Assembly: GCA_023402845.1 (NCBI GenBank)
Contig: JAEYFP010000045.1
Location: 186,001-250,000, forward strand
Reading direction: 5' to 3'
Source of the DNA: Bacillota bacterium
GTDB lineage: Bacteria > Bacillota > Clostridia > Lachnospirales > Lachnospiraceae
DNA: 64,000 nucleotides
Program-made: the position numbers and the translations under genes
The notes under the pieces: model-generated
The model's input: only the letters and a program-made list of their open reading frames with translations
Told to the model about the DNA's origin: nothing
The model's database searches: none
Shown: positions 17,628 through 27,046 of the stretch, piece after piece
Layout of the letters: each line of letters starts with the position of its first letter
How positions within the stretch are numbered: position 1 is the first letter of the stretch

Positions 17628-18199
17628 TGACAATCGCGGTATTAGCTGTACAGGGTGCATTTATCGAGCATGAAAAGATGCTTGAAAAACTAAACGTCTC
17701 TTCTGTCGAGCTTAGAAACTCCGGCGATTTGGAGCAAAGCTATGACGGAATCATTCTTCCCGGCGGTGAAAGCACCGTGCAGGGAAAGCTTTTGCGTGAG
17801 CTTCATATGTACGACAGGCTGAAAGAACAAATCAATCATGGAATGCCTGTATTGGCAACTTGTGCAGGCATGATTCTGCTCGCCTCCGAGGTGGAAGGGG
17901 AGCGTTCTGCTCATTTGGGTACGCTTCCGATGAGTGTAAGGAGAAATGCCTATGGCCGGCAGCTCGGCAGCTTTTACACTGCTGCCCCTGTCGCTCACAT
18001 AGGAACCGTTCCGATGACCTTTATTCGTGCGCCGTATGTCTGTGAGGTATTTCATGGCACGGAAGTGATCGCCGCAGTAGAGGATCATATTGTTGCGGTA
18101 AAATACCATCATCAGATGGCCTTTGCCTTTCACCCGGAACTGAATGAAGATCTGCGGATTCACCGGGCTTTTCTTAATATTTGTCATAAAAATAAATGA
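17627..18199 (+). CDS. pdxT: Pyridoxal 5-phosphate synthase glutaminase subunit PdxT
   Basis: This 190-residue class I glutaminase shows LAVQGAFIEH at the N-terminus, ILPGGESTVQGKL, the nucleophile elbow VLATCAGMILLA with the catalytic cysteine near residue 79, RNAYGRQLGSF, and the His-Glu pair of the triad in AFAFHPEL near residue 170. It hydrolyses glutamine and channels ammonia to PdxS. Its start codon shares a base with the pdxS stop, so the two are translationally coupled. Confidence 0.97.
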   Translation: MTIAVLAVQGAFIEHEKMLEKLNVSSVELRNSGDLEQSYDGIILPGGESTVQGKLLRELHMYDRLKEQINHGMPVLATCAGMILLASEVEGERSAHLGTLPMSVRRNAYGRQLGSFYTAAPVAHIGTVPMTFIRAPYVCEVFHGTEVIAAVEDHIVAVKYHHQMAFAFHPELNEDLRIHRAFLNICHKNK

Positions 18200-18306
18200 T
18201 TATTATAAATTTGATTATAATAAGTACCGTAATATTTGCTCCTTTCACATATAAACCACAAATCTCAACTGTATACTATGATCATTAAAGATAAGGAGTG
18301 AACCAT

Positions 18307-20508
18307 ATGCAAACACAGACATTACCAATCGGCGGTATGACCTGCGCAGCCTGTGCGGCGCGTGTGCAGAAAGCGATATCAAAGCTGGATGGTACGGACA
18401 ACGTGGTAGTAAACTTCGCTACCGAGAAAGCATCGTTTTCCTATGATCCCGACAAGCTGCGACTGGCAGCAGTCAAGGAAGCAGTTGTCAAGGCCGGCTA
18501 TAAAATTCTCGACCCGATCAGCGCGGATGAGGACCGGGCACGCAGGGAAAAAGCAATCCGGGTGCTGCGGATAAAGTTCCTTATATCCGCCGTATTTGCT
18601 CTGCCGCTTTTGTACATCGCAATGGTGCCGATGATCAAATTTATCCGCCTGCCGTTCCCGTGGGGGCTTGACCCAATGACATTTCCTCTGTTGTATGCGA
18701 TCGTAGAAATTATTCTTGTTATTCCTTGTATCGCGGTGGGATACAAATTCTATACGGTGGGCTTCAAGGCTCTGTTTATGCGGAGTCCGAACATGGACAG
18801 TCTGATAGCCGTAGGAACAACGGCTGCAGTCATATACAGCGTGTGGAACACCGTCCAGATTGCCAACGGAAATTTCGGTGCGGTAGATCATTTGTATTTT
18901 GAGACAGCAGGTGTGATTATTACACTGATTCTGCTCGGCAAGTCGCTCGAAGCGAAAGCCAAGGGCCGCACAAGCGAGGCTATCAAACGGCTGATGGGAC
19001 TTCAGCCGAAAACAGCCATTGTGATCGGCGCAGACGGTTCGGAACGCGAGATCCTGATTGACGATGTGGAGATTAACGATATTCTGCTTGTCAAACCCGG
19101 TTCAAAAATTCCCGTAGACGGTGTAGTAGTCGAAGGACACAGCGCCGTCGATGAAAGTATGCTGACAGGCGAAAGTATTCCTGTGGACAAAAAAGAAGGC
19201 GATCAGCTCTACACCGCAACAATGAATGTAAACGGTGCACTGAAGTTCAGAGCCGAAAAGGTCGGCAGTGAAACCGCTCTCGCACAGATCATCAAGCTGG
19301 TAGAGGATGCACAGGGCAGCAAAGCTCCGATTGCCGCTCTTGCCGACAAAGTATCGGGCATCTTTGTGCCGGTCGTAATTACAATCGCTCTTATCGCAGG
19401 CGCTGCATGGTTCATTGCCACCCGCGACTTAGAACATTCACTGACAATATTTGTATCCATTCTTGTGATTGCCTGCCCTTGTGCTTTGGGGCTCGCCACG
19501 CCGACGGCAATTATGGTCGGCACCGGCAAAGGGGCGGAAAACGGTATTTTAATCAAGGATGGGGAGGCTCTTGAATCTGCCCACAAGGTGGAAACCATCG
19601 TATTTGATAAAACCGGAACGATTACCGAGGGCAAACCGAAAGTCACCGATGTAATAGGCGGGGATACCGGCAGTGAGGAGCTGCTTTGCATTGCCGCAAG
19701 CGTAGAGAAGCTGTCCGAACATCCTCTCGGTCTTGCCGTAGTCGAAGCGGCAGGAAACATTTATGAAGCGGCAGCATTTCAGTCAGTTACCGGAATGGGT
19801 GTTCAGGCAATTGTAAAAGGCAAATTAGTTAAAGTCGGGCGGGCTGCTTACACCAATGCTGACAAGTCTGTCGGAGATAAGCTTGCTGAAGAAGGTAAAA
19901 CCCCTCTGTTTGTATCAATTGATGATAAATATGCCGGAGTCATCGCCGTAGCCGATACGGTAAAACCGTCAAGCAGATCGGCGATTGAGAAGCTGCACAA
20001 GCTCGGCATCACAGTCGCAATGATTACAGGCGATAACACAAAAACTGCCGCTGCCATCGCAAAACAGGTGGGCATTGATCAAGTCCTTGCGGAGGTTCTT
20101 CCGCAGGATAAAGCCGACGAAGTCAAAAAGCTCCAGACCGAAGGCAAGCGGGTAGCTATGGTCGGCGACGGGATAAACGATGCGCCTGCACTTGCTCAGG
20201 CAGACATTGGAATCGCAATCGGCAGCGGCACCGATGTTGCAATGGAGAGTGCGGACATCGTATTGATGCGCTCCGATCTGAATGACGTACCGACGGCAAT
20301 CAAACTCTCCAAGGCAACCATCCGCAATATTAAGCAAAATTTATTCTGGGCATTTGGATACAATGTAATCGGTATTCCAATTGCGGCAGGCTTGCTGTAT
20401 ATTTTCGGCGGTCCCCTGCTGAACCCCATATTTGCGGCAGCGGCGATGAGCCTCTCGAGCGTATCGGTACTGACAAACGCATTGAGACTAAAAACCTTTC
20501 AGGCATAG
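18307..20508 (+). CDS. copA: Copper-exporting P1B-type ATPase
   Basis: This 733-residue ATPase has one N-terminal heavy-metal domain (GGMTCAACAARVQKAI), eight predicted membrane segments, the CPC metal site in ACPCALGLATPTA, the phosphorylation motif FDKTGTITEGKP, an HP-type motif (SEHPLG), and MVGDGINDAPALAQADIGIA. It exports Cu(I) across the cytoplasmic membrane. The start at 18307 is chosen because AAGGAG lies at 18293-18298; an in-frame GTG at 18298 overlaps that site. It leads a copper operon with a lipoprotein, CopZ and a response regulator. Confidence 0.94.
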   Translation: MQTQTLPIGGMTCAACAARVQKAISKLDGTDNVVVNFATEKASFSYDPDKLRLAAVKEAVVKAGYKILDPISADEDRARREKAIRVLRIKFLISAVFALPLLYIAMVPMIKFIRLPFPWGLDPMTFPLLYAIVEIILVIPCIAVGYKFYTVGFKALFMRSPNMDSLIAVGTTAAVIYSVWNTVQIANGNFGAVDHLYFETAGVIITLILLGKSLEAKAKGRTSEAIKRLMGLQPKTAIVIGADGSEREILIDDVEINDILLVKPGSKIPVDGVVVEGHSAVDESMLTGESIPVDKKEGDQLYTATMNVNGALKFRAEKVGSETALAQIIKLVEDAQGSKAPIAALADKVSGIFVPVVITIALIAGAAWFIATRDLEHSLTIFVSILVIACPCALGLATPTAIMVGTGKGAENGILIKDGEALESAHKVETIVFDKTGTITEGKPKVTDVIGGDTGSEELLCIAASVEKLSEHPLGLAVVEAAGNIYEAAAFQSVTGMGVQAIVKGKLVKVGRAAYTNADKSVGDKLAEEGKTPLFVSIDDKYAGVIAVADTVKPSSRSAIEKLHKLGITVAMITGDNTKTAAAIAKQVGIDQVLAEVLPQDKADEVKKLQTEGKRVAMVGDGINDAPALAQADIGIAIGSGTDVAMESADIVLMRSDLNDVPTAIKLSKATIRNIKQNLFWAFGYNVIGIPIAAGLLYIFGGPLLNPIFAAAAMSLSSVSVLTNALRLKTFQA

Positions 20509-20522
20509 GAGGATAATCAATT

Positions 20523-21215
20523 ATGAAAAAAACACTCTTTACTGCAATCACGCTGTCACTCGCCTTTGTGCTTGCCGGCTGCGGACAGCTTGATGTCGTC
20601 GGCAAGGATTCCGTAAAGGCATTTGACGCTGTACTTACAACAATGGACGATAAAGTAACATCCGATGAAATGAACGGCGGCTGGTCTCTCGAAGCGCCGG
20701 ACGGCACGGCACGGTTCATCTGGAGCAGGGACTACAGCAAAAGTCCGCTCCACGATGTAATGCTTGAATTCGATGCCAAGCCGTTCCTTGAGGCCGGGCT
20801 TGATACTGCCCTTCTCCCTGATACAATCACATATTATGAAGATAAGCTGATGGTCGGAACAAAACTCGGCAGCGACGAACTGACGTATGACAAGGAAGCC
20901 ACGCCGATTGCCTCCTATGAGCAAATTGTGAATAAATACAGGAAATCGGTCGGCTACCATACCTCTCTTGATCACTATAATGTGGATCTCGGAAACGGAA
21001 ACATGTTCGAATGGGCAAAGGATATGTCGGCAAACACCAATGACAAAAGCACTCAGGATAAAGATATCGTGTTTGTGCTTGATCCGGCTCCGTTTATCGA
21101 GGCAGGAGCAGACCCTGACAAAGTCGAAGGCTGGACATTTGCCAAGGTAACGGTAGATTTAAATGGCAAACCCACTGAGGTAGACAAATTTTTGAAACCA
21201 TTTGACCTTCGTTGA
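20523..21215 (+). CDS. Lipoprotein of unknown function in the copper operon
   Basis: This 230-residue protein begins with a lipoprotein signal peptide (MKKTLFTAITLSLAFVLAGC) with the acylated cysteine at residue 20. The mature part contains no known metal-binding cluster (no further cysteines) but has repeated phrases DxxPFxEAGxD (DAKPFLEAGLD and DPAPFIEAGAD), suggesting two related halves. It starts 14 bases after copA and precedes copZ, so it probably acts on the outer face of the membrane in copper handling. I do not recognise the family. Confidence 0.75.
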   Translation: MKKTLFTAITLSLAFVLAGCGQLDVVGKDSVKAFDAVLTTMDDKVTSDEMNGGWSLEAPDGTARFIWSRDYSKSPLHDVMLEFDAKPFLEAGLDTALLPDTITYYEDKLMVGTKLGSDELTYDKEATPIASYEQIVNKYRKSVGYHTSLDHYNVDLGNGNMFEWAKDMSANTNDKSTQDKDIVFVLDPAPFIEAGADPDKVEGWTFAKVTVDLNGKPTEVDKFLKPFDLR

Positions 21216-21255
21216 TTAGCAGTAGAAAAATATATAAAAAAGGAGTATGATGACT

Positions 21256-21462
21256 ATGATTAAATCAATAATCCCTGTGCAGGGTATGTCCTGTGAACAC
21301 TGTGTAAAGTCTGTCACCAATGCCATCAAAGCGCTGCCCGGTATTGGCAGTGCCGACGTCAAGCTGAAGAAACAGACCGCCACAGTGAAATTTGATGAGA
21401 GTAAAATCAGTCTTGAGAATATTAAGGAGGCAATTCGGGAAGCCGGTTATGAAGCTGAATAA
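21256..21462 (+). CDS. copZ: Copper chaperone, heavy-metal-associated domain
   Basis: This 68-residue protein is a single HMA domain with the metal site GMSCEHC near residues 9-15 and the usual end ENIKEAIREAGYE. It should carry Cu(I) in the cytoplasm to CopA. The start at 21256 gives a 9-base gap from AAAAAGGAGT; alternative ATGs at 21247 and 21250 are too close to that site. Its 3' end overlaps the start of the response regulator gene by 14 bases. Confidence 0.9.
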   Translation: MIKSIIPVQGMSCEHCVKSVTNAIKALPGIGSADVKLKKQTATVKFDESKISLENIKEAIREAGYEAE

Positions 21463-22072
21463 AACAGTGCTCGTCGTAGATGACGAACAAAACATTATAG
21501 AGCCTGTCAAGGCATATCTAGAAAAGCAGGGATACTCTGTCCTGACCGCCGTTTGCGGTCAGGATGCCTTGGCGTTAGCAGGACGCGGAGGCATAGACAT
21601 TATGCTGCTTGATTTAATGCTGCCGGATATCTCCGGCGAGGACATCTGCCGCAAAATTCGTGAAACATCACGCCTGCCCATTATTATGCTCACCGCCAAG
21701 GCAGCCGAAAGCAGTCAGCTTGAGGGACTTAAAATCGGTGCGGATGATTATATGACAAAACCATTCAGCCTAAAGCTGCTTGCAGCGAGAATCGAGGCTG
21801 TGCTTCGCCGTCTGCCCGAAAGTGAACCTCCGGAGCTGTTCGCGGACAAACAACTGACTTCCACCGAACGTAAAATCGTAAATGCTCTCTCACGTCGTCC
21901 CAGCCGGATCTTTACCCGAAACGAACTCATCAGCGTAGCATTTGACGATGAGTTTGACGGATATGACCGTGTAATTGATACACATGTCAAAAATCTGCGC
22001 AAGAAAATCGGCGTAGATTTTATCAGAACTGTCCACGGCTTGGGCTATAAATGGGGCGGCGGCACGGAATAA
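21449..22072 (+). CDS. OmpR/PhoB-type response regulator (orphan)
   Basis: This 207-residue protein has a receiver domain (KTVLVVDDEQNI, phosphoacceptor aspartate in MLLDLMLPDISGED, the threonine of MLTAKAAE and the lysine of MTKPFS) and a C-terminal winged helix (FTRNELISVAFDD, DTHVKNLRKKIG, TVHGLGYKW). It overlaps copZ by 14 bases, so it belongs to the copper operon, but no kinase gene lies beside it. Control of copper genes is inference; the partner kinase must be elsewhere. Confidence 0.88.
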   Translation: MKLNKTVLVVDDEQNIIEPVKAYLEKQGYSVLTAVCGQDALALAGRGGIDIMLLDLMLPDISGEDICRKIRETSRLPIIMLTAKAAESSQLEGLKIGADDYMTKPFSLKLLAARIEAVLRRLPESEPPELFADKQLTSTERKIVNALSRRPSRIFTRNELISVAFDDEFDGYDRVIDTHVKNLRKKIGVDFIRTVHGLGYKWGGGTE

Positions 22073-22092
22073 ACTGAGGACGTTTAAATTAA

Positions 22093-22902
22093 TTACTTTT
22101 CTTTCACGGGAAAGCACAATTCTGTAATAAAGGCGCTCTCCTCTGCACAATTGCCCGGAGATTTATGATAAATTGTAAATACCCGGCCACTAATCTCGAG
22201 CTTATTATTTTCAAGCCACCCGGCAACTGCCGTATTAATTTCATAGATTTGCGAATAGTTGCCGCCAAATACAATGGATGCCACTTCGCATTCCTCTGTT
22301 TGAAATACCTTGAGCGGTTCTGCTGCCTTATATTCTCGGTCAAGCGGGAATCGCACCTCTATTTGCATTCTTCCTGTTTTTTCATCGGTCCCCTTGTAAA
22401 TAGCAATCGCCGCTGCTTCCTGCAAAACTGTAATATGATTTTTTTTACAAGCTGCATTTAGCTTTTCCCACATAATTCCTTCCTGCGGATAGGTGTCAAT
22501 CTGACCGGACAAGCTTGCCACCCACATCGAACGCATTTGCTTACGCACTATTTTAAGCGTGTAGTCCTCTGCATTCTCCTTAGCATTCAGAACCGCTTTA
22601 ATCTGGCCTATTTGCTTTTTAGTCCTTTCCAGCTCCATATATTTACTCTTCAATTTTTCCCGCAGAAAATCATTGACGTCAGTTTGCCGGCGCATCATTA
22701 TTTTCTTAATTTCATCGAGCCCGAAGCCCATATTTTTTAATGCGATGAGTTGATTGGCCTGTACGAGCTGTTTTTTATCATAGTACCGGTAGCCGCTTGA
22801 CTGATCAATGTGATCCGGTATCAGAAGCCCGATCTTATCATAATTTCTAAGCATATGGATACTGATTGATGACAATTCCGCAAATTCACCTATTCTGAGC
22901 AC
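22093..22902 (-). CDS. MerR-family regulator with GyrI-like effector domain
   Basis: This 269-residue protein has an N-terminal MerR winged helix (LRIGEFAELSSISIHMLRNYDKIGLL... YRYYDKKQL), a linking coiled coil (about residues 75-110) and a C-terminal GyrI/AraC-effector-like ligand domain with GGNYSQIYEINTAVAGWLE. This is the BmrR-like layout, where a hydrophobic drug activates transcription of an exporter. The EmrE-type transporter gene follows upstream on the same strand only 29 bases away, which fits a drug-response pair. Confidence 0.85.
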   Translation of the reverse strand: MLRIGEFAELSSISIHMLRNYDKIGLLIPDHIDQSSGYRYYDKKQLVQANQLIALKNMGFGLDEIKKIMMRRQTDVNDFLREKLKSKYMELERTKKQIGQIKAVLNAKENAEDYTLKIVRKQMRSMWVASLSGQIDTYPQEGIMWEKLNAACKKNHITVLQEAAAIAIYKGTDEKTGRMQIEVRFPLDREYKAAEPLKVFQTEECEVASIVFGGNYSQIYEINTAVAGWLENNKLEISGRVFTIYHKSPGNCAEESAFITELCFPVKEK

Positions 22903-22931
22903 CTACATTCTCCCTTTTTCAAATCACCTTA

Positions 22932-23861
22932 TTATTTTATCTTTTCTGTCTGATTAGAAGCTGAAAGCAGACTGTTTAGAACCATTCCGAAAAGAATTAG
23001 AAGAATACCGATTGCTCCCAGCCGATCCGGCAGCGCATCTCCAAGAAACAGAATGCCTCCCAGCAATGTAAACAAAACTTCACCCGCCTGTGTGGACTCT
23101 GCAACCGCAAGCTGTCTTTGGTCTGCTTTTACTAAATCCGTAGCCTTGAAAAACAGCAGTGTCGCAGCCACACCGGAAAATATTGCGACGAGAAACGACT
23201 GTAATATTTGATTTCCGGAAGGAACGCCTGCCTTTGCCAGTCCCAAAAAAGAAAGAAGCATCCAAAAAGGAAGACTGCATAATGTCATGCCATAAGTTCG
23301 TTCAAGCGTAGATACCTGATCCGTGCTGATCTCCATAATCTTTCGATTTCCCAAAGGATAGGAGATTGCTCCGATCAGTATCGGAAACAGCGTCACCAGA
23401 ACCGGGCGGAGATCCATTCCTATTGTATGAGATATTTGCAGAAAAAAAACACCCGCCAAAATAATACCTGCAGCAAATAGATTTTTTATTGATATCCGTT
23501 TGTGAAACAACGGAGACAGCAGCACTCCCATTACAATTGTCAGCTGCCAGGATGCTGCAATCAGCCATGATTCCCCATAATTACTCGCATAGGAAAGCGG
23601 CGCGTAAAAAAGACCAAACCCAACTGTGCTCCAAATCAGCCATTGCAAAAGGTCTTTTTTCATTACGTGATGAATGTGCTGAAACCCATACTTTTTTCCT
23701 ACTATCAAAGCTAAAATCGGAAACGTAAACAGATAACGGAGACTTGCGCTCCAAATCCAGTTTCCTCCCGACAAATGCATACTCCGGTTTAGTATAAAGG
23801 TGAAAGCAAAAAAGAATGAGGCGGCAATGCCTAAAATAATTGATTTTTTCATAATGCTCAC
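22932..23861 (-). CDS. EmrE-type multidrug resistance efflux transporter (DMT superfamily)
   Basis: This 309-residue membrane protein has about ten hydrophobic helices in two homologous halves and resembles the Firmicute multidrug efflux family of the drug/metabolite transporter superfamily (FAFTFILNRSMHLSGGNWIWSASLRY near the N-terminus). AAGGAG six bases before a GTG at 23861 supports that start over the ATG at 23852. It lies beside the BmrR-like regulator. Substrates are unknown. Confidence 0.75.
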   Translation of the reverse strand: MSIMKKSIILGIAASFFFAFTFILNRSMHLSGGNWIWSASLRYLFTFPILALIVGKKYGFQHIHHVMKKDLLQWLIWSTVGFGLFYAPLSYASNYGESWLIAASWQLTIVMGVLLSPLFHKRISIKNLFAAGIILAGVFFLQISHTIGMDLRPVLVTLFPILIGAISYPLGNRKIMEISTDQVSTLERTYGMTLCSLPFWMLLSFLGLAKAGVPSGNQILQSFLVAIFSGVAATLLFFKATDLVKADQRQLAVAESTQAGEVLFTLLGGILFLGDALPDRLGAIGILLILFGMVLNSLLSASNQTEKIK

Positions 23862-23897
23862 TGATGGCTCCTTATGTAATTTTTACCACTTCTATTT

Positions 23898-24767
23898 TCA
23901 TTGATTTTTTCGACATAAAGCTAAGTTCCTTGCACTTCCTCCAACCTTTACTCCGGTAATTTCCTCTTTTTCAATCATTAATACAACACGTATTTCAGAT
24001 AACCTCCCCATGGCAGAGCCCTGTTCCATAATCATCTCTGAAGCCTGCATTTTATCAACCTTGCCGTAACGATATAAATAGCATCCAAGTGCGCCGCTGG
24101 AAGTTCCGGTAGCCGCTTCCTCATCAATATCATACAACGGAGCAAAATTCCTGCAGCTGGCAGTTGCCCCCTGCAAAGTCTCCGGAGTAAAAACATGATA
24201 TCCAACCGCATTGTATTTTTGACTGATTTTTTTAACTTTTTCAAAATCAGGTCTGATTGCATTTAAAATAGCAGTATTCTTAACCGGGATAAGAATATCA
24301 CGTAATCCGGTCGATACCACCTGAGCCGGTAAATTTTCTGACATATCCTCTATTCTTATATGCAATGAATCGCTCAGTTCTTGTTTCTGTATCATATCAG
24401 AAAATATCGGAGTTTTCTGGTCCATCATAACAGAATGATCTTCATAAACCTCAATCCCCAATACCCCTGCTTTTGTTTCCTGTGTGTATATCCCCGGTTT
24501 CATGGCTCCAAGGCTTGCCATTGCATAGAAAGCACCAATCGTAGCATGACCGCACAAATCAACCTCGGCATTGGGCGTAAAGAATCTCAGCTTATAATCT
24601 GCTTTCTTAGATTTCATTACGAAGGCGGTCTCGCTAAGTCCCAATTCGGCGGCAATCCTTCTCATTTCCTTCTCTGATAAAGAGTCCGCGTTCAAAACAA
24701 CTCCTGCCGGGTTCCCGCCTTCCTCTATTTTTGCAAATGAATTTACCTGATAAATATTTATTTTCAT
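23898..24767 (-). CDS. PhzF-family isomerase
   Basis: This 289-residue protein shows the PhzF fold features: VNSFAKIEEGGNPAGVVL at the N-terminus, LGLSETAFVMKS with the conserved glutamate, RFFTPNAEVDLCGHATIGAFY, and the second-domain repeat ATGTSSGALGCYLY. Family members are epimerases or isomerases acting on small acids; the phenazine role is not implied. The start at 24767 is set by family alignment. The frame extends to 24815, overlapping the GNAT gene, and no strong ribosome binding site decides it. Confidence 0.82.
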   Translation of the reverse strand: MKINIYQVNSFAKIEEGGNPAGVVLNADSLSEKEMRRIAAELGLSETAFVMKSKKADYKLRFFTPNAEVDLCGHATIGAFYAMASLGAMKPGIYTQETKAGVLGIEVYEDHSVMMDQKTPIFSDMIQKQELSDSLHIRIEDMSENLPAQVVSTGLRDILIPVKNTAILNAIRPDFEKVKKISQKYNAVGYHVFTPETLQGATASCRNFAPLYDIDEEAATGTSSGALGCYLYRYGKVDKMQASEMIMEQGSAMGRLSEIRVVLMIEKEEITGVKVGGSARNLALCRKNQ

Positions 24768-24795
24768 TTGTTTCAATCCCGCTTCCTTTTCACTT

Positions 24796-25260
24796 CTATT
24801 TTTCATAATGAGCAATCGTCATATCAGCCTGCAGTGTTTCTTCTTTCCCGGTAGCTTGATACCCCATTTTTTCATAAAGATAACATAGTTTCTTTTCCTG
24901 CTTTATTGTGTCAAGTTCCCATCCCTTTGCTTGGGGATATAAGCTTTCAACAGCTTTTATTGTATCCTGCGCATAGCCCTTCCCTTGAAATTCAGGCAGA
25001 ATAAACAGAGGAGAGATTCTGCATAGATTACCCTTAAGCCTGACTATTCGAATAACTCCTATATTCCTGTCATTTAATTTAATAAAATAATAGTCCGTGA
25101 AATCCTGATTCATTCTGTAATTAATCTTTTGAACTGTTTCGGCACCCGGATTTGTTGCATCATCTTTATACTTTTCAAGCAGCTCTGAAAATGCGCAAAT
25201 CTGTATCCTATAGATTTCTTCACAGTCCTCTGGCCGGGCTTTCAATAATGTTATCTTCAT
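24796..25260 (-). CDS. GNAT-family N-acetyltransferase
   Basis: This 154-residue acetyltransferase has the acetyl-CoA pyrophosphate-binding motif EFQGKGYAQDTIKAVE near residues 95-110 and a downstream LCYLYEKMGYQATGKEE. The acceptor substrate is not identifiable. It overlaps or abuts the PhzF gene on the same strand, so the two are probably cotranscribed. GAAAAGGTGAGAAA precedes the ATG. Confidence 0.82.
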   Translation of the reverse strand: MKITLLKARPEDCEEIYRIQICAFSELLEKYKDDATNPGAETVQKINYRMNQDFTDYYFIKLNDRNIGVIRIVRLKGNLCRISPLFILPEFQGKGYAQDTIKAVESLYPQAKGWELDTIKQEKKLCYLYEKMGYQATGKEETLQADMTIAHYEK

Positions 25261-25282
25261 TTTCTCACCTTTTCATATAAAT

Positions 25283-26335
25283 TCAGGAAGGCAACATATC
25301 CCTTTTCAACATGAAAATATCTTTATAAAAAATTGCCAGGACCTTTGGCTGCGCCGCCATAGCTTCATATCTATCCTTAAGGATCTCCCAGCAAATCTTA
25401 GCTTCTCCATCCTCAACACGCACCATGAGAATCATACTGAATACCCCCTCGGTTACGCTTGTAATTTCATACCTCAAAAACAGCGCTTCCTCCGGAGCCT
25501 TTACTTCATAGGCGGGAACAATCCGTTTAGCACGGATTCCGATATAAGCAATTTCCTCAGTTGAAAAAGCACCCGGAAATCGTATCCCATATTCCGGCGC
25601 AACAACAGTTCCTTCTTGAAACTGCACCGGAATTATATTTTTGCAGCCTGTCAAAAGCGCATCCGCACAGGTATGCGGATTTTGATATAATTCCTGCTTA
25701 CTTCTGATTTCTCCGCTTTTTCCATTATTTATGACGATTACCCTATCACTGATCCGATATATCTCATCCCTGTCATGGGAAACTAACAATACCGTTCTTC
25801 CTGTTTTATTGATAACCGACACCACCTCCTGCTCCATTTTCCACCTCAGGTAAGAGTCCAGAGCGGAAAAAGGTTCATCGAGCATAATAATTTCGGGCTC
25901 AGAGGCAATCATTCTGGCAAGTGCGCACCTTTGCTTCTGACCTCCTGAGAGCTGTGACGGATAATGTCCTTCCATTCCCTTCAAATGAAGCGCTTCTATA
26001 ATGCCGGCTGTTTTTTCTTTTTCCCCCTTAGGCACGACCGAATAAATATTTTTATATACTGTCATATTAGGGAAAAGCGCAAAATCCTGAAAAAGGTAGC
26101 CTGCATATCTTTTTTGCGGTGCAAGATTAATCCCTCTTTCAGAATCAAAAACCGTTCTGCCGTTTATAATAATGGTTCCCTTGTCTGGCTTTTCAATGCC
26201 GGCGATACAGCGGAGCGTCATACTTTTTCCTGACCCGGAGGCCCCCAGGAGCGCGACGGTTTCATTCCCTGCTTCAAATTCCACATTCAGCTTGAATCGT
26301 CCGGCTCTCTTCTGGATTTTGCAAAACAGAGACAT
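25283..26335 (-). CDS. modC: Molybdate ABC transporter ATP-binding protein
   Basis: This 350-residue ATPase has Walker A GASGSGKS near residue 32, the Q-loop YLFQDFALFPNMTV, signature LSGGQKQRCALARM, Walker B IIMLDEPFSALD and a switch histidine LLVSHDRDE. A C-terminal regulatory extension of about 120 residues follows, in the TOBE position. It energises molybdate uptake with ModA and ModB. The start at 26335 follows GAAAGGAG, and the ModB stop overlaps this leader. Placement next to the nif cluster fits molybdenum demand for the FeMo cofactor. Confidence 0.92.
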   Translation of the reverse strand: MSLFCKIQKRAGRFKLNVEFEAGNETVALLGASGSGKSMTLRCIAGIEKPDKGTIIINGRTVFDSERGINLAPQKRYAGYLFQDFALFPNMTVYKNIYSVVPKGEKEKTAGIIEALHLKGMEGHYPSQLSGGQKQRCALARMIASEPEIIMLDEPFSALDSYLRWKMEQEVVSVINKTGRTVLLVSHDRDEIYRISDRVIVINNGKSGEIRSKQELYQNPHTCADALLTGCKNIIPVQFQEGTVVAPEYGIRFPGAFSTEEIAYIGIRAKRIVPAYEVKAPEEALFLRYEITSVTEGVFSMILMVRVEDGEAKICWEILKDRYEAMAAQPKVLAIFYKDIFMLKRDMLPS

Positions 26336-26336
26336 A

Positions 26337-27008
26337 TCAGCTCTCCTTTCCAAAAGAAATTCTCTTTTCAAAGATATTTACACTGAGCATGACACCCAAT
26401 GATATCATAATATTAACCAGCACCCATTGCAATGCTTTTTCATCTTGATTTGTTTTCCAGAAATAGGCCACCGTCGTTGATATGGTAGCCGTTCTGTTTA
26501 CAATATATCCGGCCACCATGCTGGTTGCCCCATATTCTCCGAGCCCTCTTGCAAATGCCAGAATAATTCCTGCGCTGATGCCGGCCTTGCAGTTGGGAAG
26601 AAGGACCTTCCAAAACAGATAGGTCTCCGAAAGACAAAGCGTTCTTCCTGCCGCAATCACATTTTTATCAAAGGCCTCAAAAGAGCTTCTGGCCGTCCGG
26701 TACATTAGAGGAAATGAAACAACGGCTACTGCTATGACTGCCGCATACCATTTCATCGTAAGAGCTGTCTGAAAGTATTTTTCCATCAGCATACCAAGCG
26801 TACTTTTCGGAGATATCAGTTTTAAAATCAGAAACCCGATAACAGTAGGCGGCAGCACCAATGGAATCGTCAGTATTGTATCAATCATCCCTTTCAGCAT
26901 TCCCGGAAGCCTGGCTACATAATGAGCAAGAAAAATTCCAAGGAAGAATATAATAACCGATGCCAGAAAAGAAATTCTTAATGAATTATACAACGGAAAC
27001 CAATCCAT
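26337..27008 (-). CDS. modB: Molybdate ABC transporter permease
   Basis: This 223-residue permease has about five or six membrane helices and the ABC-coupling EAA-type loop AAGRTLCLSETYLFWKVLLPNCKAGISAGIILAFARGLGEYGAT, whose end (RGLGEYGAT) is characteristic of ModB. It forms the membrane channel of the molybdate transporter. AGGAGGCAGC precedes the ATG, and the gene is followed directly by modC. Confidence 0.93.
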   Translation of the reverse strand: MDWFPLYNSLRISFLASVIIFFLGIFLAHYVARLPGMLKGMIDTILTIPLVLPPTVIGFLILKLISPKSTLGMLMEKYFQTALTMKWYAAVIAVAVVSFPLMYRTARSSFEAFDKNVIAAGRTLCLSETYLFWKVLLPNCKAGISAGIILAFARGLGEYGATSMVAGYIVNRTATISTTVAYFWKTNQDEKALQWVLVNIMISLGVMLSVNIFEKRISFGKES

Positions 27009-27046
27009 GCTGCCTCCTATCTATTAACTGTGTACTTGATATATAC

